64,000 bases of DNA from Mytilinidion resinicola (Eukaryota > Ascomycota > Dothideomycetes > Mytilinidiales > Mytilinidiaceae): positions 499,842-563,841 of the forward strand of contig NW_022985458.1 of the NCBI RefSeq assembly GCF_010093595.1, given 5' to 3'. Below the pieces are notes generated by a model, which ran no database searches, was not told the DNA's origin, and saw only the letters and a list, made by a program, of their open reading frames with translations. Made by a program: the position numbers and the translations under genes. Shown piece after piece: positions 11,924-24,684 of the stretch (its first letter is position 1; each line of letters begins with the position of its first letter).

Positions 11924-13763
11924 ACGTATTCCACAAGCGAGCCGTCCACCTAAGCGAGCCGTCCACTTTATTATAAAAACGCGACGCGTTAACTTCCAAC
12001 CACTATGCGTCGACAACACAACGTGCAATTAATACAAAATAAAGGTCGAATATATATAGCTATCGCAGCAATCAATTAGCAGTAATTTAAAAGCGAACGG
12101 CGCGCTATTACGACATATAACGTACCCAGAAGCACACTTCGAGATCAACGCGCTGGAACGACCCCACGACGCGATTCTAAGCCTAATTCGAAGAAGCTTT
12201 CCAAGCTGGAGGAATCAGTTGTTGTTCAACATATACTCGACCTGGATTCGCGAGGATTTCCGCCTAACCTGCATGCTGTACGAGAGATGGCCAACAAATT
12301 GCTCGCCGAGCGCGCCGCCGGCCACGTTGGCAAGAACTGGCCAGAGAACTTTGTTAAGCGAACACCTAAGCTCAAAACATAATTTAATTAAAAGTATAAT
12401 TATTAGAGAGCTTTATGCAAGGATCTAAAGGCAATTAGCAATTAGTTTAAGCTTATACGCAATATAAAAGCAAAGTATAGCATCCTAGATAAAAATATAT
12501 ATAACTTTAATAAAGCTAGCTTCTAAATAGGCGTTATCTTAACTAGCGTAGTTATAACAGGCTCTAAGCGGTGCAATTGTCCAAAATTAATACAGCCAGG
12601 CAATCGTAAATAGATAATAATAATCTAAGGAATTAATGCCTGTAGATAGGCTATCCCGCTATTTATTATCTTTTTAGGTAAGTACCACCTTTCTATATAG
12701 TATAAGGGCAATAATATACTACTAAACTAGGTTATAGCAGTAAGTAATAATAGCTGGATAATAAATAAGCTTAGTATTGCCCGGCTGCAGTATTTTAATA
12801 AGCATATAAAGGATCGTACTATAGGCACGCATCGGCTGCTAATTATTAATAGCTATAAGAGCCACTGCTCGCTTAAATTTAAAGAGATTTATAAGGAGAA
12901 TAATATTATTACTCTCTGTATGCCAGCGTATTTATCGCACCTGCTGCAGCCGCTTAATATTAGCTGCTTTGCGCCGTTAAAAAAGGCATACGGGCGCTAA
13001 ATTAAGGACTTAATACACTACTATATTAACTATATTATAAAGCTAGAGTTCTTACTAGTATTTAAAGCAGCCTTCTATAACTTAATTATAAAAAGTAATA
13101 TTTGCGCAGGCTTTTAAGGCGCAGGCCTTATACCGCTTAATCTAGAGGCAGTGCTTTTAAAGCTTAATATTTAGCTTTATACGCTGTTGCCTCCTGCTAT
13201 AGTAGAGGCTTAATAGGAATTAAAAACACTAAGTAACGCTTATAAGCTAGGCTTTTAATTAGCTTTAATTTATAATTATATTTAAAGGTATTAAAATAGC
13301 TCGCCTATAGCAATTCTTAATGCGCTTAGCAGCCTTTCTAAAGGTGCTGCAACAATAATATATTAAGCCACGCTACTGCGCGATATAGTTGCTAGCCTTT
13401 AAAAGGTAAATAAAGCCGCTATAAAGCGTAAGGCGCGTAAAAAGAAGCGGATCTAGAGAGAAGGAACTCTAATAATAGAAGCAGGCTCTTAAATAGCTGC
13501 TTAAAGGCTTAATAAGGACGCCCAAAGTAAAAAGCAGTAAGGCGGGGCAGATTCTGGCGGGAGCGCGCGGCGCTGTAGACGCTACGGCGAGCTAGGGCAC
13601 AATATTCGTACGTGCAAAAATAATGCAGAGGTTGCTGCAGATTAGGCTATAAGTTATATATAGTTGATATCTATTAGCGTTGTAGAGCAATTAACGTTTA
13701 AGGCCGGTTTTTATAATAAAGTAGACGGCTCGCTTAGGTGGACGGCTCGCTTATAGAATACGT
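11924..13763 (+). mobile_element. Fot1/pogo-type DNA transposon (Tc1/mariner superfamily), RIP-mutated, nested in B
   Basis: 1,840 bp with inverted ends starting ACGTATTC and a TA duplication on each side (11922-11923, 13764-13765). Each ~48-bp end contains a doubled submotif (AAGCGAGCCGTCCAC, twice). The plus strand encodes a degraded transposase: an N-terminal CENP-B/HTH part (DLDSRGFPPNLHAVREMANK, then HVGKNWPENFVKRTP) around 12230-12380, a DDE region with LLIINSYKSHCS, ITLCMPAYLSHLLQPL and FAPLKKAYGR around 12830-12990, and a C-terminal zinc-knuckle-like CRRYGEPGHNIRTC-type stretch near 13570-13620 (the context supports CX2CX4HX4C before mutation). Many stops; inactive. The first 380 bp and the last 200 bp are much less mutated than the centre. 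Confidence 0.88.
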
Positions 13764-15096
13764 TATATTAATTTAGGGTTCTAATCGTGGTTTAATTATC
13801 TAGAACGCCTTATCTATTTCTAATAGGTAGTCGATTTCTATACTTTTAACTTCTATATCTGCGTAGTAGTTGTCTATAGGATTGCTATTATACTTTTTAT
13901 TCCTTATTATAGCAATAGTATATCCTTTTACCCTTTATATTAGATAATACCCTATTTCCTGCTTATTTAACTAATAGGTAAAGCAGTTGTTGTTATAGCA
14001 CGCGGTTTATAATATAGAATTGTAGCGGTCTATATTTAGCTTTATTATAACTGCTGCTGTTCGGGTGTTCCTGGAGTACTTACTCGCAAAGTGTCTCTAT
14101 TCTCCGTATAATAGGTATATGCTGCTGCGCTTTCTATTCTACCTTTTTTTATCGGTAATTAGTCTACCCTTCTAGTTATTATATTGTTTTATAATATCGA
14201 TTTCTATACAATCTCTATAGTCGCGATTGGTTACTCTTAGCTTTGGTCTAGCTAGTTGGGCGTAGGAATAAAGTCCCCTTTTATCTGCCCGTTCTAATTG
14301 TCGTTCGTGCTGTTAACTGTTAATTTATATTGCTATTTCCTTAAGTTTATAGAGTATTAGAGGCCTCTTACCTTATGTAATTTTATTTTTAATATCTTTC
14401 TTAAAACTTCTGTAGTATTATACTTATAGAGCTTTATCTCCCTATAATAGCTTAGACGCGATTTGCATAAATTCTAAAGTATAGCAGCTGGTTAAGCCTT
14501 TTTGCTTTAGAACTGCTATTTTCTATTCTACTATCCGTTCTTTATTAGTGTCTTTAAAGGTTATCTAGAGTACTAACTCGAAGTATCTATAATTGCTAAA
14601 CATAATATTAGTTTCTAGTTTCCGATTATCTGCGTTAGTATTGCTAAGCCAGTCTATAAGTATTAGGTTAAACTAGTTAAACGCTTTTTTCTTTAAGAAG
14701 GTGGCTGCTATACAGACCTTATTCGATTTAAATTCGAGGTTGCTCTAGTTTATACGCAGGTATAGTCTTATCTATATTATAAACGCTTGCAAAGTTCCTC
14801 TATTACTAGTAAACTCTTCGGGTTTATTTATTTTATAGCCTCTGTGGCTAACCGTTCTGCTAGTAGTAAGCTTTCCTTAGACGGTCTAGAGATTTCCCTA
14901 TAGGGCTGCAATCTCTTTATCTTTAGTATTGCTAGCTTCTTCTAGTGCTTATAGCCGTGTAAGTAATGCCTGCATATATATTGCTACCTCGGGCATAGTT
15001 AGAGTTGGTCTAGCAGTCGTGCTGCCCGAAGGGGTTAGTAGGGCTATCTTAATTAATTGTTTGTATACGACTTTTTTAATATAGCGGTGTTTAAAG

Positions 15097-15643
15097 TATA
15101 ATAGGTTGTTTTTTCTATACCTTCTAAGTGTTATATACTAAGGCAGGGTATAGGTTAAGTTATTATCGGGGTGTAATAGTCTTTAAAAGGTAAGGTAAGA
15201 TTAATCTTAGGTATAAAACGGGGTTATTACTTCTAATAGGTAGTATTAAAGTCTTAAGTTAAATATAAGGTTCCTATCTATATAAAGGAGCGTCCCTATA
15301 TATAAAAGCTCTGTCCTAAGAAACCTGTAGATTACTCTAATCTGTCCCGGATTAGTCTAATTTCTAAATAGTTCCTAGATTACCCTAATTCTTAGGTGTT
15401 CCCTAGATTACTATAATCTTGTTTTAGATTCCTCTAATCTATTATATAGACCTCTTGTTTCGTAATTCCTATCCTTATATTATTTCTATCTACCAGCAGT
15501 CTGTAGGGGAATCTAGGATACTAATACGTCCCACACGTAACCCTTTTAGTCCCGTGACCTGGTTCTGTATAATTAGTCTTATCTACTTACTTATCTCCGT
15601 AAGTGCCGCTGCGCTCGGGTGGTTCGTGTTGCGGGTTGTAATA
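15097..15643 (-). repeat. right (5') LTR of element B
   Basis: 547 bp, same length and layout as the left LTR, differing mainly by C/T and G/A changes. The GATTA-N3-TAATC palindromes recur at 15330-15440, with two arms changed to TAATT. The right boundary is followed by the duplication TATAG and the resumption of element A. Confidence 0.85.
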
Positions 15644-18600
15644 TATAGTTATTATAGAACTTATTAATTTATTATGCTATATAAGGCTAGTAGTAGTATT
15701 AAATTAGTATAAAGTAAGTGCGCTTTAGTTCTTTATAACCTGCAATAGAATAGTTATATTATTCTATATATAGTCGGTATTAGAAAGCCTTATTTTTAGG
15801 TATAAAAAGTCGCCCGTTTATTTTAAGGCGGCAGTTATTTTAACCTTCTATTTTTATTTTAGTAACTTAGCAGTTAGCTAAGGAGAATTAGTATCTAGCC
15901 TTAAGTAGGTGTAGTAGTATCTGTTAACAGGTGCTAGTTAGGTCTTCTAGAAGAGTAAAGATCTTTTTAGAAACTAGGTCTTTTGCGTACACAGTTGCTA
16001 TTAAATTAGAAGTTAGGGTTCTATTAGGGTCTAGAGGTTTAATTAATTCTAGTTCTTAGCTAATAGCTTCCTCTAGATTACTATTAAACTTATTACTATT
16101 TTTTTCCTTTTTTATAAGGTAAAGGTATATAGTATTAACTATATTATTAGAAATATAGTTGTTAATTTAGTTATCTTCTGCCCCTGTAAATAGAGCAGTA
16201 AAAGCAGTAATAATAGACTTTTTTAATACAGTAGGTTTTATTCTATTTAAAAGATTCTAAGGCTTTAGGATTACTTAGTTGTTAATAGTAAGCCTATTAT
16301 TATCTGTTCCTATAGGTATATCCTATTTACGCCTAGAAAGGGCGTCTGCTTTAATATTTTCCTTTCCTAGCCGATAAATAATTTTAAAGTTAAACTAAAA
16401 GAGGAAAAGGCTCTATTTAGCCTGGCAGCAGCTAAGAACTTTAGTAGTTATAAAAGACTCTAAGTTTTTATAGTTAGTTATAACTTAGATTAGGTTTTTA
16501 GGGTTAATACTTATTAGCTCCGGTTGGAATTCCTTAAATGCTTATATAATAGCTATAAGCTCCTAGTTATAGATATTATAGTTGGATTCTACTAGAGTGT
16601 ATTTTTTTCAAAAGAAAGCTATAGAGTATAATTTACTATCTAAACCCTTTTGCTTAAGGGTGCCTTCTACTGCCTATCCGGAGCTATTATAAAATATATA
16701 TATATTTTTATTAGGGTTAAAAGTAATAAAGATCTAGTTTTTCTTAAAGGCGTCCTTAAGTTATTAAAAAGCAGCTTAGAATTCCAGTATAACTTAGACT
16801 TTAGTTAGTTTTCCCTTAAAATAGCCTGTGCCCTTTATAGTATTAGTTAAGAAATATGCAATAGCAGAGTATCCTGCAATAAACTGTTGGTAAAATCCTG
16901 TAAAACCTAGGAATTCTAGAAGTTCGGTAATAGTATAGGGTAGCTACTAGTTGCAGATAGCTTCTAGCTTAACTAGGTCTATCTTAATCCTACTTATAGA
17001 GATTATTAAACTAAGGAACTTTACTTTAGCTATATAAAACTCGCTCTTAATAATATTAGCGTATAGTCCTTTATTACGTAGTTAAGTAAGAATACTTTTT
17101 ATATAAGCAGAATGTTTTTTAATACTTTTACTATATACTAGGATATTATCTAAGTATATAGTAATAAACTTATTAAAATACTTATAAAGAGCAGTATTAA
17201 TAAAGTATTAGAAGATTACAGGTATATTATACAGCCTAAAAGGCATTATACGGTACTAGTAAGTTCTATAGTAAGTAGAAAAGGCTGTTAACTATTCTAT
17301 ACCCGGCTTTATTTAGACGCAATTAAATACTGTAATAATATTAATTTTAGTAAAAATTTTAGCCTTAGATAACCTGGCTAAGGTTTCTTAAATAAGGGGT
17401 AAAGAGTATTAGTCCTTAATAGTAGCATTATTTAGTTCTTAGTAGTTAATATAAATATATATACCTTCTCCAGGTTTCTATATAACTAGTAATAGGGAAC
17501 TTATATTCCCTAAGGCAGGTTTAATAAACCCTTTTGCTATTATATTATTAATATACTTTTAAATAGCTTTAAGTTCTATTTAGGATATTAGGTATAGTTT
17601 CCTTAAAGGGAGTTTAGCTCCTTCCTTAATCTTAATATTGTAATCTCTACTAGTATGCTTAGGTAGTATATTAGAAAAGGGGCGGTAATAGAGGTCCTTC
17701 TAGGCGCTATAAAGCTCCGGCATCTTAGCTTTAATAGCGGCGTCCTTCTTAGGATTTATAAACTTGCGGAAATCTTTCTCTATTATTCTGCTAACCTTAA
17801 TCCTATTTATAGAGACTTCTGGCAGCATATTACAGGTAAAAAGGTAGGTTTTAGCTGTTTTACCCTATTTTTTCTGCCTAGTATATTATTTAATTATAGG
17901 TTTAGTATAGTATTTAATCTCTATACTATCTAAAGTATTGCTTAGTATAATAGGGCTAAGAAAGTGTTGTTTTACAGCTTTCTATAGCCTTTTGCATACG
18001 TTTTTTATTATAGGTGCTAAAAAGGTTTTAGAAATATATCCAGGTTATAGAAGTAGGCTAGTCTGCACTCCTAGCGTTCCTAAGGGTTATATTGCAGGTA
18101 GGGCCTTAACTATTACTTTTTAGCGAGTAATATTGCAGTACTGTAGATAGTAGACGCTGTTAAAAAAAACTTTTCCTTATCCTATTTATAATGCATAGTT
18201 ATAGATCTTAAACTAGCAGTAGCCTAAAATAAGCTTATAATACCCGCAGCTGCGTACTATATAGCAGCGGAGGATTTTAAAGTGCTTCCCTATTTATAAG
18301 GAAAACTTAGCGTATTCTATTATCTACTCCTTAGGTCTATCGGCACCTTAGTAGAAGTATACTCTTTTTTTCTTTTTTAGGGGTTAGATATTTAGGTTTA
18401 GTTAGTGCGCCAGTTTATATAAAATAAAGTTATAGAAAGCCCCGCAGTCTAGGAATACTTTTATTTCTGCTACTTAAAAGTTTAAGAATTCTACTTTCCT
18501 AAAAAGAATAGTTTTGTCTTTTTAGATAGTTCCCTATCTATTTAGCAGTTCCTAAAAGTGCTATCTATTATCCTTTTTACTTTTATATACTTGCAACCCT

Positions 18601-20997
18601 TAATAGCAGCTATTATTAAAAGTGCCTAGTTTTCCGAACTACTAGAGCTATCGGAGTTAAAGCTAATATTAGCTTCCGGCTTATTAATTTTCTTAAATTC
18701 TGGTGCAGTTTCTAAATCGGAAATAGTATCCTATATAGCGCTAACTTTTTAATCCGCAAGCGGGCAGTTAATAGCACAGTAGTTTAGTTATTTGCACTTA
18801 AAGCATTTCTAGTTAGTATAAAGGCAATTACGGCGGGCCTTTTATACAGGAGTTATTTTTATATTAGCGTAGTTAGGGTTACGCTATTTAAAGAAAGGGG
18901 TAGGCTTAGTACTATTACTGGAAATAGAAGGGCAGTTACTGCTGTTATTAAAAGCAGGCGGTTAATTATTACTAGTAAAGCTTACCTAAGAAGAATAAGG
19001 TCGGTCCGGCTTATCCTAGTTATTAATACGGGGGCGGAAGCTAGCTATTTTCTTATCTTATCTAAAAATTTATTACTTAGTCTAGTTTTTAATAATATAG
19101 TCTTTAACAGCGTTAAGAAACTAAGGGAAATTATCTACGCTATAGAGTATACTAGATATAGTATTACTAATCTAGTTAGGTAGCTTAGCTATTATTTTTT
19201 TAATAACCTTTTAGTCTAACTAGTCTAGCAAACTTTAGATTATTTCTATAGATAACTTAAGTAAGTAGAACTATAATATAGCATCTTTATTAGGTTTCTA
19301 AAATAGTATTCTATAGATATTTTTATAATAGAAATAGATATTCTTAATCCTAAAAAACTAGTATAGGAAGAAGAATAGCTTAAATAGTATTTAGAAACGG
19401 AGATTCTTATCTAGGTTCCTTTAGTATACTAGTACTGCGGCGTTATTTTCTAGTTTACTAGCTGTAATAGCAGCTAAAGTCTTTTAGAATATACCTATAA
19501 AGTCCTTAGAGCAGTTTTTAAAGTAGGCTAGTATACTATTAATCTAAGGCTGTAATATAAGTAGGTCTTCCTTAAACTTCTCTAGCTTAAAAAAGCCCTT
19601 AATATACGCTATAGGGTGGAAATTATTATACTGCTGTTTTAGCTTATTTAGGTAAGCTATTCTAGTTTTTCTAGATAGGTTAGATAGAGTAGTAGAAGCT
19701 ATAGGCAGTTCTTAAAATAGGATTAGAAAGGCTAAGGCATTATATCCAGGTGTAGACTAATAAGAGGGAGGAATAGAACGGTTTTTTAGGTAGTTAACTA
19801 GTAACTATACGCAAACGTGTTAACAGTTAGCTTTTAGCTCCTAGATTTTCTTAGCTAAAGCTTAGTTTTTTACTTCTAGTTTATAGTAGGCAGATTCCTA
19901 TTATTAAATACGCTCTTTAGCTGCCTTCTTTAATTAGGTAGCTGCCTTTTCTACTGCCTGCTAGGCCTATCTAGTTTTAGATTCCCGGACTATAGTTACT
20001 ATATTATTATACTCCTTTTATAAGGATTTATATTTAATCTTCTATTTCTTTACTTCTTTCTCTAGTACTTAGACTATAGCGCAGATGCTAGCCTATTAGC
20101 GCTAAAGGCGGCTAAAATTAGTATTAAGGTGGTTAAAATAGATAAGGTGCTTTTTAAATTTTTTTACTTCTAACAGGTTATTAATAAAAGCAAAGGCTAA
20201 CAGCAAAATGCTGTTAAGAAGCTAAGCTGTTTTAGTAGGGTATACTTAAGCAAAAGCAACTATTGCATTAAAGTTGCCTAAACTATTCTTAAGTTCTTTC
20301 TCTACTCTAGGCTTTAGGACTAAATCCGGGTTTACTATTTTAGCTCCCTTAATAATATTTCTATATACTATTCTAGGCCTAGTTTTGCGTATAATAGTAA
20401 CTGCTTAGTTATATTAGAAGGTAATAGTTTTATCTTAAAGGTTTATATTAAGGTTATAGCTCTATATACAGGAGCTTATACCAGGGAACTTATAGAGTAC
20501 TTAATTTTTAACCGCTATAATAGTAATATTAGTAGTAAAATCCTCTTCCGCTTCTATATTACCGGATAATTCTTTATTATTAAATTTACCTATATCCTAG
20601 TCCCCCTTTTCTTATTAGTTATATTTAATATCCTAATATATAGAGGGCCTAGGAAGGGGAGGAAGGCTAACTATAAAGTTAGTAATATTTTCGGAAGGTA
20701 TAAAGGTAGAGAAAAGGTTAGGAGGTAATAGTAGATTAGACTTTAAAGACAGTATTGCTAGCTATTTACCAGCAGCTCCTAGGTACTGTGCTATAGAGCT
20801 AGATACTTTAACAGCCTTACTAGATATACCTAAAGAAGCACAGCTGGAATTAGTAGGGTCAACGCCCTTTTTTAGGTCTATTATAGCGGTGGCAACCTAT
20901 TATAACAGGTAAAATAGTAAACTAGGTTTCTAGGTGGCTGGGATTACTAAATATAGTCCTTGCGAGGATAGTAGATATTATAGGAAGTATTATAAAG

Positions 20998-21232
20998 TGT
21001 AAGAACTTAATAGGCAAATAGTAATTAGAAAAGGTTATATTGCTATACTATAGAAGTTATAATATAAAGAAAGAAAAAAGGTTAAGAGCGCAGCTGCTAG
21101 AAGTAGGTTCTTGGCGCGGTTAGCGCTAGCTGCTAGTGCGCCCTTCTAATCGTTATATAACTATATAATATCTTGTAACTATAGGTAAATATTGCTTGTA
21201 AAACAAAGAAAAAGGCCGTCTAAGGCCTAATA
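20998..21232 (-). repeat. right (5') LTR of element A
   Basis: 235 bp, TGTAAGAACTT to CCTAATA on the plus strand. It keeps the ancestral TG tip that the left copy has lost to TA, so the two LTRs were mutated independently after insertion. Confidence 0.85.
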
Positions 21233-24200
21233 TTCGGCGTTACCTTTCTAGTATATATTTGTTGTTTTAATAGGCGGTAGTAGTTTATTGCGCTAGCCTT
21301 TTATAGGGATAGTATTAGCTAGGTAGAGTAACTAAGGATAAAAAATAGGGTGGAGGTTAGATATACCCTTAGGTAGTTTAAGCTTACAGGCGCTGCTGTT
21401 TTTATAGCTCTTAAGTACTTTAAACAGGCTAAGCTTTTTAAAGTTAAGCTTTTTATTTAGTTAGGTTATCTTAATAAAATGTTTATCTAGTATAATAAGG
21501 TCTTTTAGATAATATATATATGCTAGTTATTAGCCGGCGTTAGTATACTCTTTTTACTTAGCTTAGGCCTATTTAATCTTAGTGCAAAGGAAGGTATAAA
21601 GCTTATTAAGTTTGTTAACAAGTTTATTAGCCAGATTAGTAAGTTAAATAGTTAGGCTAGAGGCGTTCTAGGGTAAATATATAGGTGGCTCTGTGCTAGT
21701 ATTAGGTATATAGCCCTTAGTAGCTATAAATAGAGCAATACTAGTAGAGGTATTCTTTATAGAGTTGGCTTTAAATTTAGTAATAGGTAGGTAGTTAGCC
21801 TAGTTGTCTTATTAATAGTTAATATATATGCGCAGGTATTACTTAAGGCCTATATTTATAATTTCGGTCTAGCCGTCTATTTCTAGGTAGAAAGCTATAG
21901 AAAGTTTAGGCTTTATACTAATATACTAGTATAGTTATATCTAAAATATAGATATAAACTACAGACTATAGTCTAAGATAATAGATTCTGGGTAGCCTTT
22001 AGTTTACTAAATCTACTTAAGAAATATATAGGCAACTTCCTCTGTATCTATTATAACTATTAGAATAAACTTGCGTATTTTAGAGAGCTTATTAATAACT
22101 ACTATAATATACCGGTAGCCTTATCTAAAGCAATTACAGATTAGTAGCAGGCTAATAAAGTCTACTATAATATCCGTCTAATACTGTTCTAGAATAGGCA
22201 ATAGTTTAAAAAAGCCCTATTTTATATCCCGGGCGTGTTTAATACAGTTATAAGGTTAGCAAGCTTTAATATATTAATTAATATTATATATTATATATAG
22301 CCAGAAGTAGTATATTAAGATATAGTTGTATATTAAGGTTGTTCCTCTATAGCCTATTAGCGGGGGCTTATATAGCCCTTTAATAATAGCAGAACGGAGT
22401 TCTTCCTTAGCTAGAATATACAGTCGATCCTTATAAATATAGATAAGATTATCTCGGATTTTACAGTTATACAGCTTAAGCTTAACACTATATTTCTTAA
22501 TAATTTCGCTAGGCAGTTATTATAGTTTAGCCCTAAGGGTATTTTTAATAGTATTGCTAATAAGGTTGTTAACTAGGGCTATTTAAATGCGTTTAATAAT
22601 ATCTTACTTAGTTATATTTACTTTTATAGTGTTAGAGTTGCTCTAAGAATCCTCTTATTTATCTAGTAGCTTTAGCTCTATTTTACTAAGTTTATATATT
22701 ATAGTAGTAAGGGAGACTATATTATAGGTAAGTTCTTTAGTAATAATTACAGTAAGTTTAATAGCGTGTTATATACCTAGTTTAAGGTTATAATCTTTTA
22801 GAATAGTCTGCTGCTAGACCTTATACCGCTTATTATTCTTATTTAGAATATTGCCGGAACGTCTTATAAGCAAATCTGCTTTACTATTATCTTTACCTAG
22901 TTGGTAAGTAATATAAAAGTTAAATTTAGAGAGGAACTTAGCCTAGCAGGCCTAGCGCTAGTTAAGCTGCTTAGTTTCTATAAAGTATTATAGGGTCCTG
23001 TAGTCTAATAGGACCTTAATTAGGTTACTATATCTATAGCTGGTAAGCTCTATATACTATTCTTTAAATACTCGGATAATAGTAAGCAGTTCCTTGTTAT
23101 ATATCTAGTAGTTAAGCTAGGCTAGGCCTATTTAGTATAATATAAACGCAATAGATTAAAAAACGCTATCGGCTTATATTTATAAGAATATAGCTGCTGT
23201 AATAGTATTAGAGGCGTTGTATTTAACCTATATTTCCAGGTTAGGGTTAAAATAGGCTATCTATAGGGCATTAATAAATACCTGTTTTATCTATTAGAAA
23301 AATAAGTCCTTTAAGCTGCCTTCCTGCTATAGGAATATAAACTATTTATAAACTTTAGCTTTAGTAAGCCTTATAAAAGGGCCTGCTATATCTAAATAGG
23401 CAATAATAAATCTTTAGTAGAAGTTGCAGAATCTAAGAAACGCCTGTACATCTTAAAGGTTTCGCGGCTATAGCTAGTTAATAACTGTCTCGACTTTAGC
23501 TAGGTCTATAATTAAGCTGTTAACGCTAATAATAATACCTAGGTACTTAACTTCTTGCTTATAGAATTTGTATTTAGTAATATCTAGGAAAAGTCTAGCC
23601 TTATACAGGTATTACAGTACTTTCTTAATATAGGTAATATAGTTATCCAGGTTTTTGCTAAATATTAAGATATTATTAAGGTATACTATACAGAAGTTAT
23701 TAAAGTACTCTAGCAGTATATTATTAATAAAGGCCTGGAAGGTAGCTAGGGCGTTATAGAGGCCGAATAGGAGAACAGTAAATTTAAATAGGCTATATCT
23801 TATAAAAAAGGTAGTATACTTCTTATTTCCTTTACATATTTAAATTATATTAAAGGCGGCAATAATATTAAATTTAGTGTAGTACCTAGCATGCTTAAAA
23901 AGTGCAAGTATATCCTTTATTACTAGTAGGATATTCCTAGCTTTAATAGTAACAGTATTAAGGCCTCTATAGTTAACGCAAATATAAAGGCCTCTACCGG
24001 GTTTATAGACTATAATAATAGGAGCGGTGTACTAGCTATTATTTTTCTAAATATAGCCTTTGCTATATATTTTATTAATAAATATCTTAACTACTAAAGT
24101 TTTATCTCTTAATAACCTGTATACTTTATATACTAATGCCTTTATACCCGGCTTAATATTAATATAGTAGTTTATATTAGTGCCGTTCTTTGCTTTATAC

Positions 24201-24416
24201 TATAGTAGTAACTTATTAGCCTTTTTTAGATCCTATATATTAAGGAAGCCCTAATATTCCCTTAGAACTAGCGTTTTAAGTTCTTCTCTACTTATTAGTT
24301 TCTAATCTATCTTTTTAAAGAACTTGCACTAGTTATTTTTAGATATAGTATATATACTAATAGCGGTTAGGTTAGTAGTAAAGTTTACAGGACCTATAAT
24401 AATATCCTGCTATAGA
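21233..24416 (-). mobile_element. Ty3/gypsy remnant C, RIP-mutated, truncated at both ends
   Basis: Minus-strand retroelement pol sequence with many stops: reverse-transcriptase-like blocks lie around 23300-24100, and RNase H and integrase-like sequence to the left (about 21800-23200). No LTR of its own is visible. Its left end is cut by element A (with the TTCGG flank) and its right end by the LTR of element E. It is therefore the older host of both insertions, unless the junctions arose by deletion. Confidence 0.7.
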
Positions 24417-24684
24417 TATTACGGTCTCGGGCGGTAGGATTGCCCTAGCTAGCTCGGGTAGGTAGGTAGAAGTAATAACTAAATTCACTACGTGTTCTAT
24501 AATGCACGGCAGGCAGGCGGGTTAAATAACAAGATATAGCTTAAGGAGCTACAAGAAGGCAGGGCGGCGGTCGGCAGGTATACTCCTGCTAAGGCTCGCA
24601 TAGGCCCTTATAACAAGGCCTCTCGCCGGGTCCTAATATCACGTGTTACGCTGTGCAGCAAGCTTCACCGTTCAAGCCGTAACA
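24417..24684 (-). repeat. 3' LTR of element E
   Basis: 268 bp with 8-bp inverted tips (TATTACGG, formerly TGTTACGG, and CCGTAACA). It is largely unmutated, with GC-rich stretches intact, in contrast to the body of the element. Confidence 0.75.

Larger units (their letters stand above)
6112..15643 (-). mobile_element. complete LTR retrotransposon B (Ty3/gypsy), RIP-mutated, nested in A
   Basis: Direct 547-bp LTRs (6112-6658 and 15097-15643) and a perfect 5-bp duplication, TATAG (6107-6111 and 15644-15648), define a 9.53-kb element inserted in element A. Coding is on the minus strand. A polypurine tract (AAGGGGGAGCGAG on that strand) abuts the left, 3' LTR. The reverse-transcriptase block with a YLDDILIY-type motif lies near 9700-10200 (one Asp is mutated), with RNase H and integrase to its left (about 7600-9600) and gag-like sequence at about 13800-15000. 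The body carries many stops. A pogo-type transposon has inserted at 11924-13763. Confidence 0.88.
4486..21232 (-). mobile_element. Ty3/gypsy chromovirus-type retrotransposon A, RIP-mutated, with element B nested inside
   Basis: Two 235-bp LTRs (4486-4720, 20998-21232) bound about 7.2 kb of element sequence once the nested B (6112-15643) is discounted. The minus strand carries, from right to left, gag, protease, reverse transcriptase, RNase H, integrase and a chromodomain-like tail; each is recognisable only through many in-frame stops where Gln and Trp codons are expected. The reverse-transcriptase block lies around 16900-17500 and reads like the copy in element D. The 5-bp flanks are TTTAG (4481-4485) and TTCGG (21233-21237). 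They differ by one C/T and one G/A change, as expected if a TTCGG duplication had been mutated on one side. The element is dead as it stands. Confidence 0.85.
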
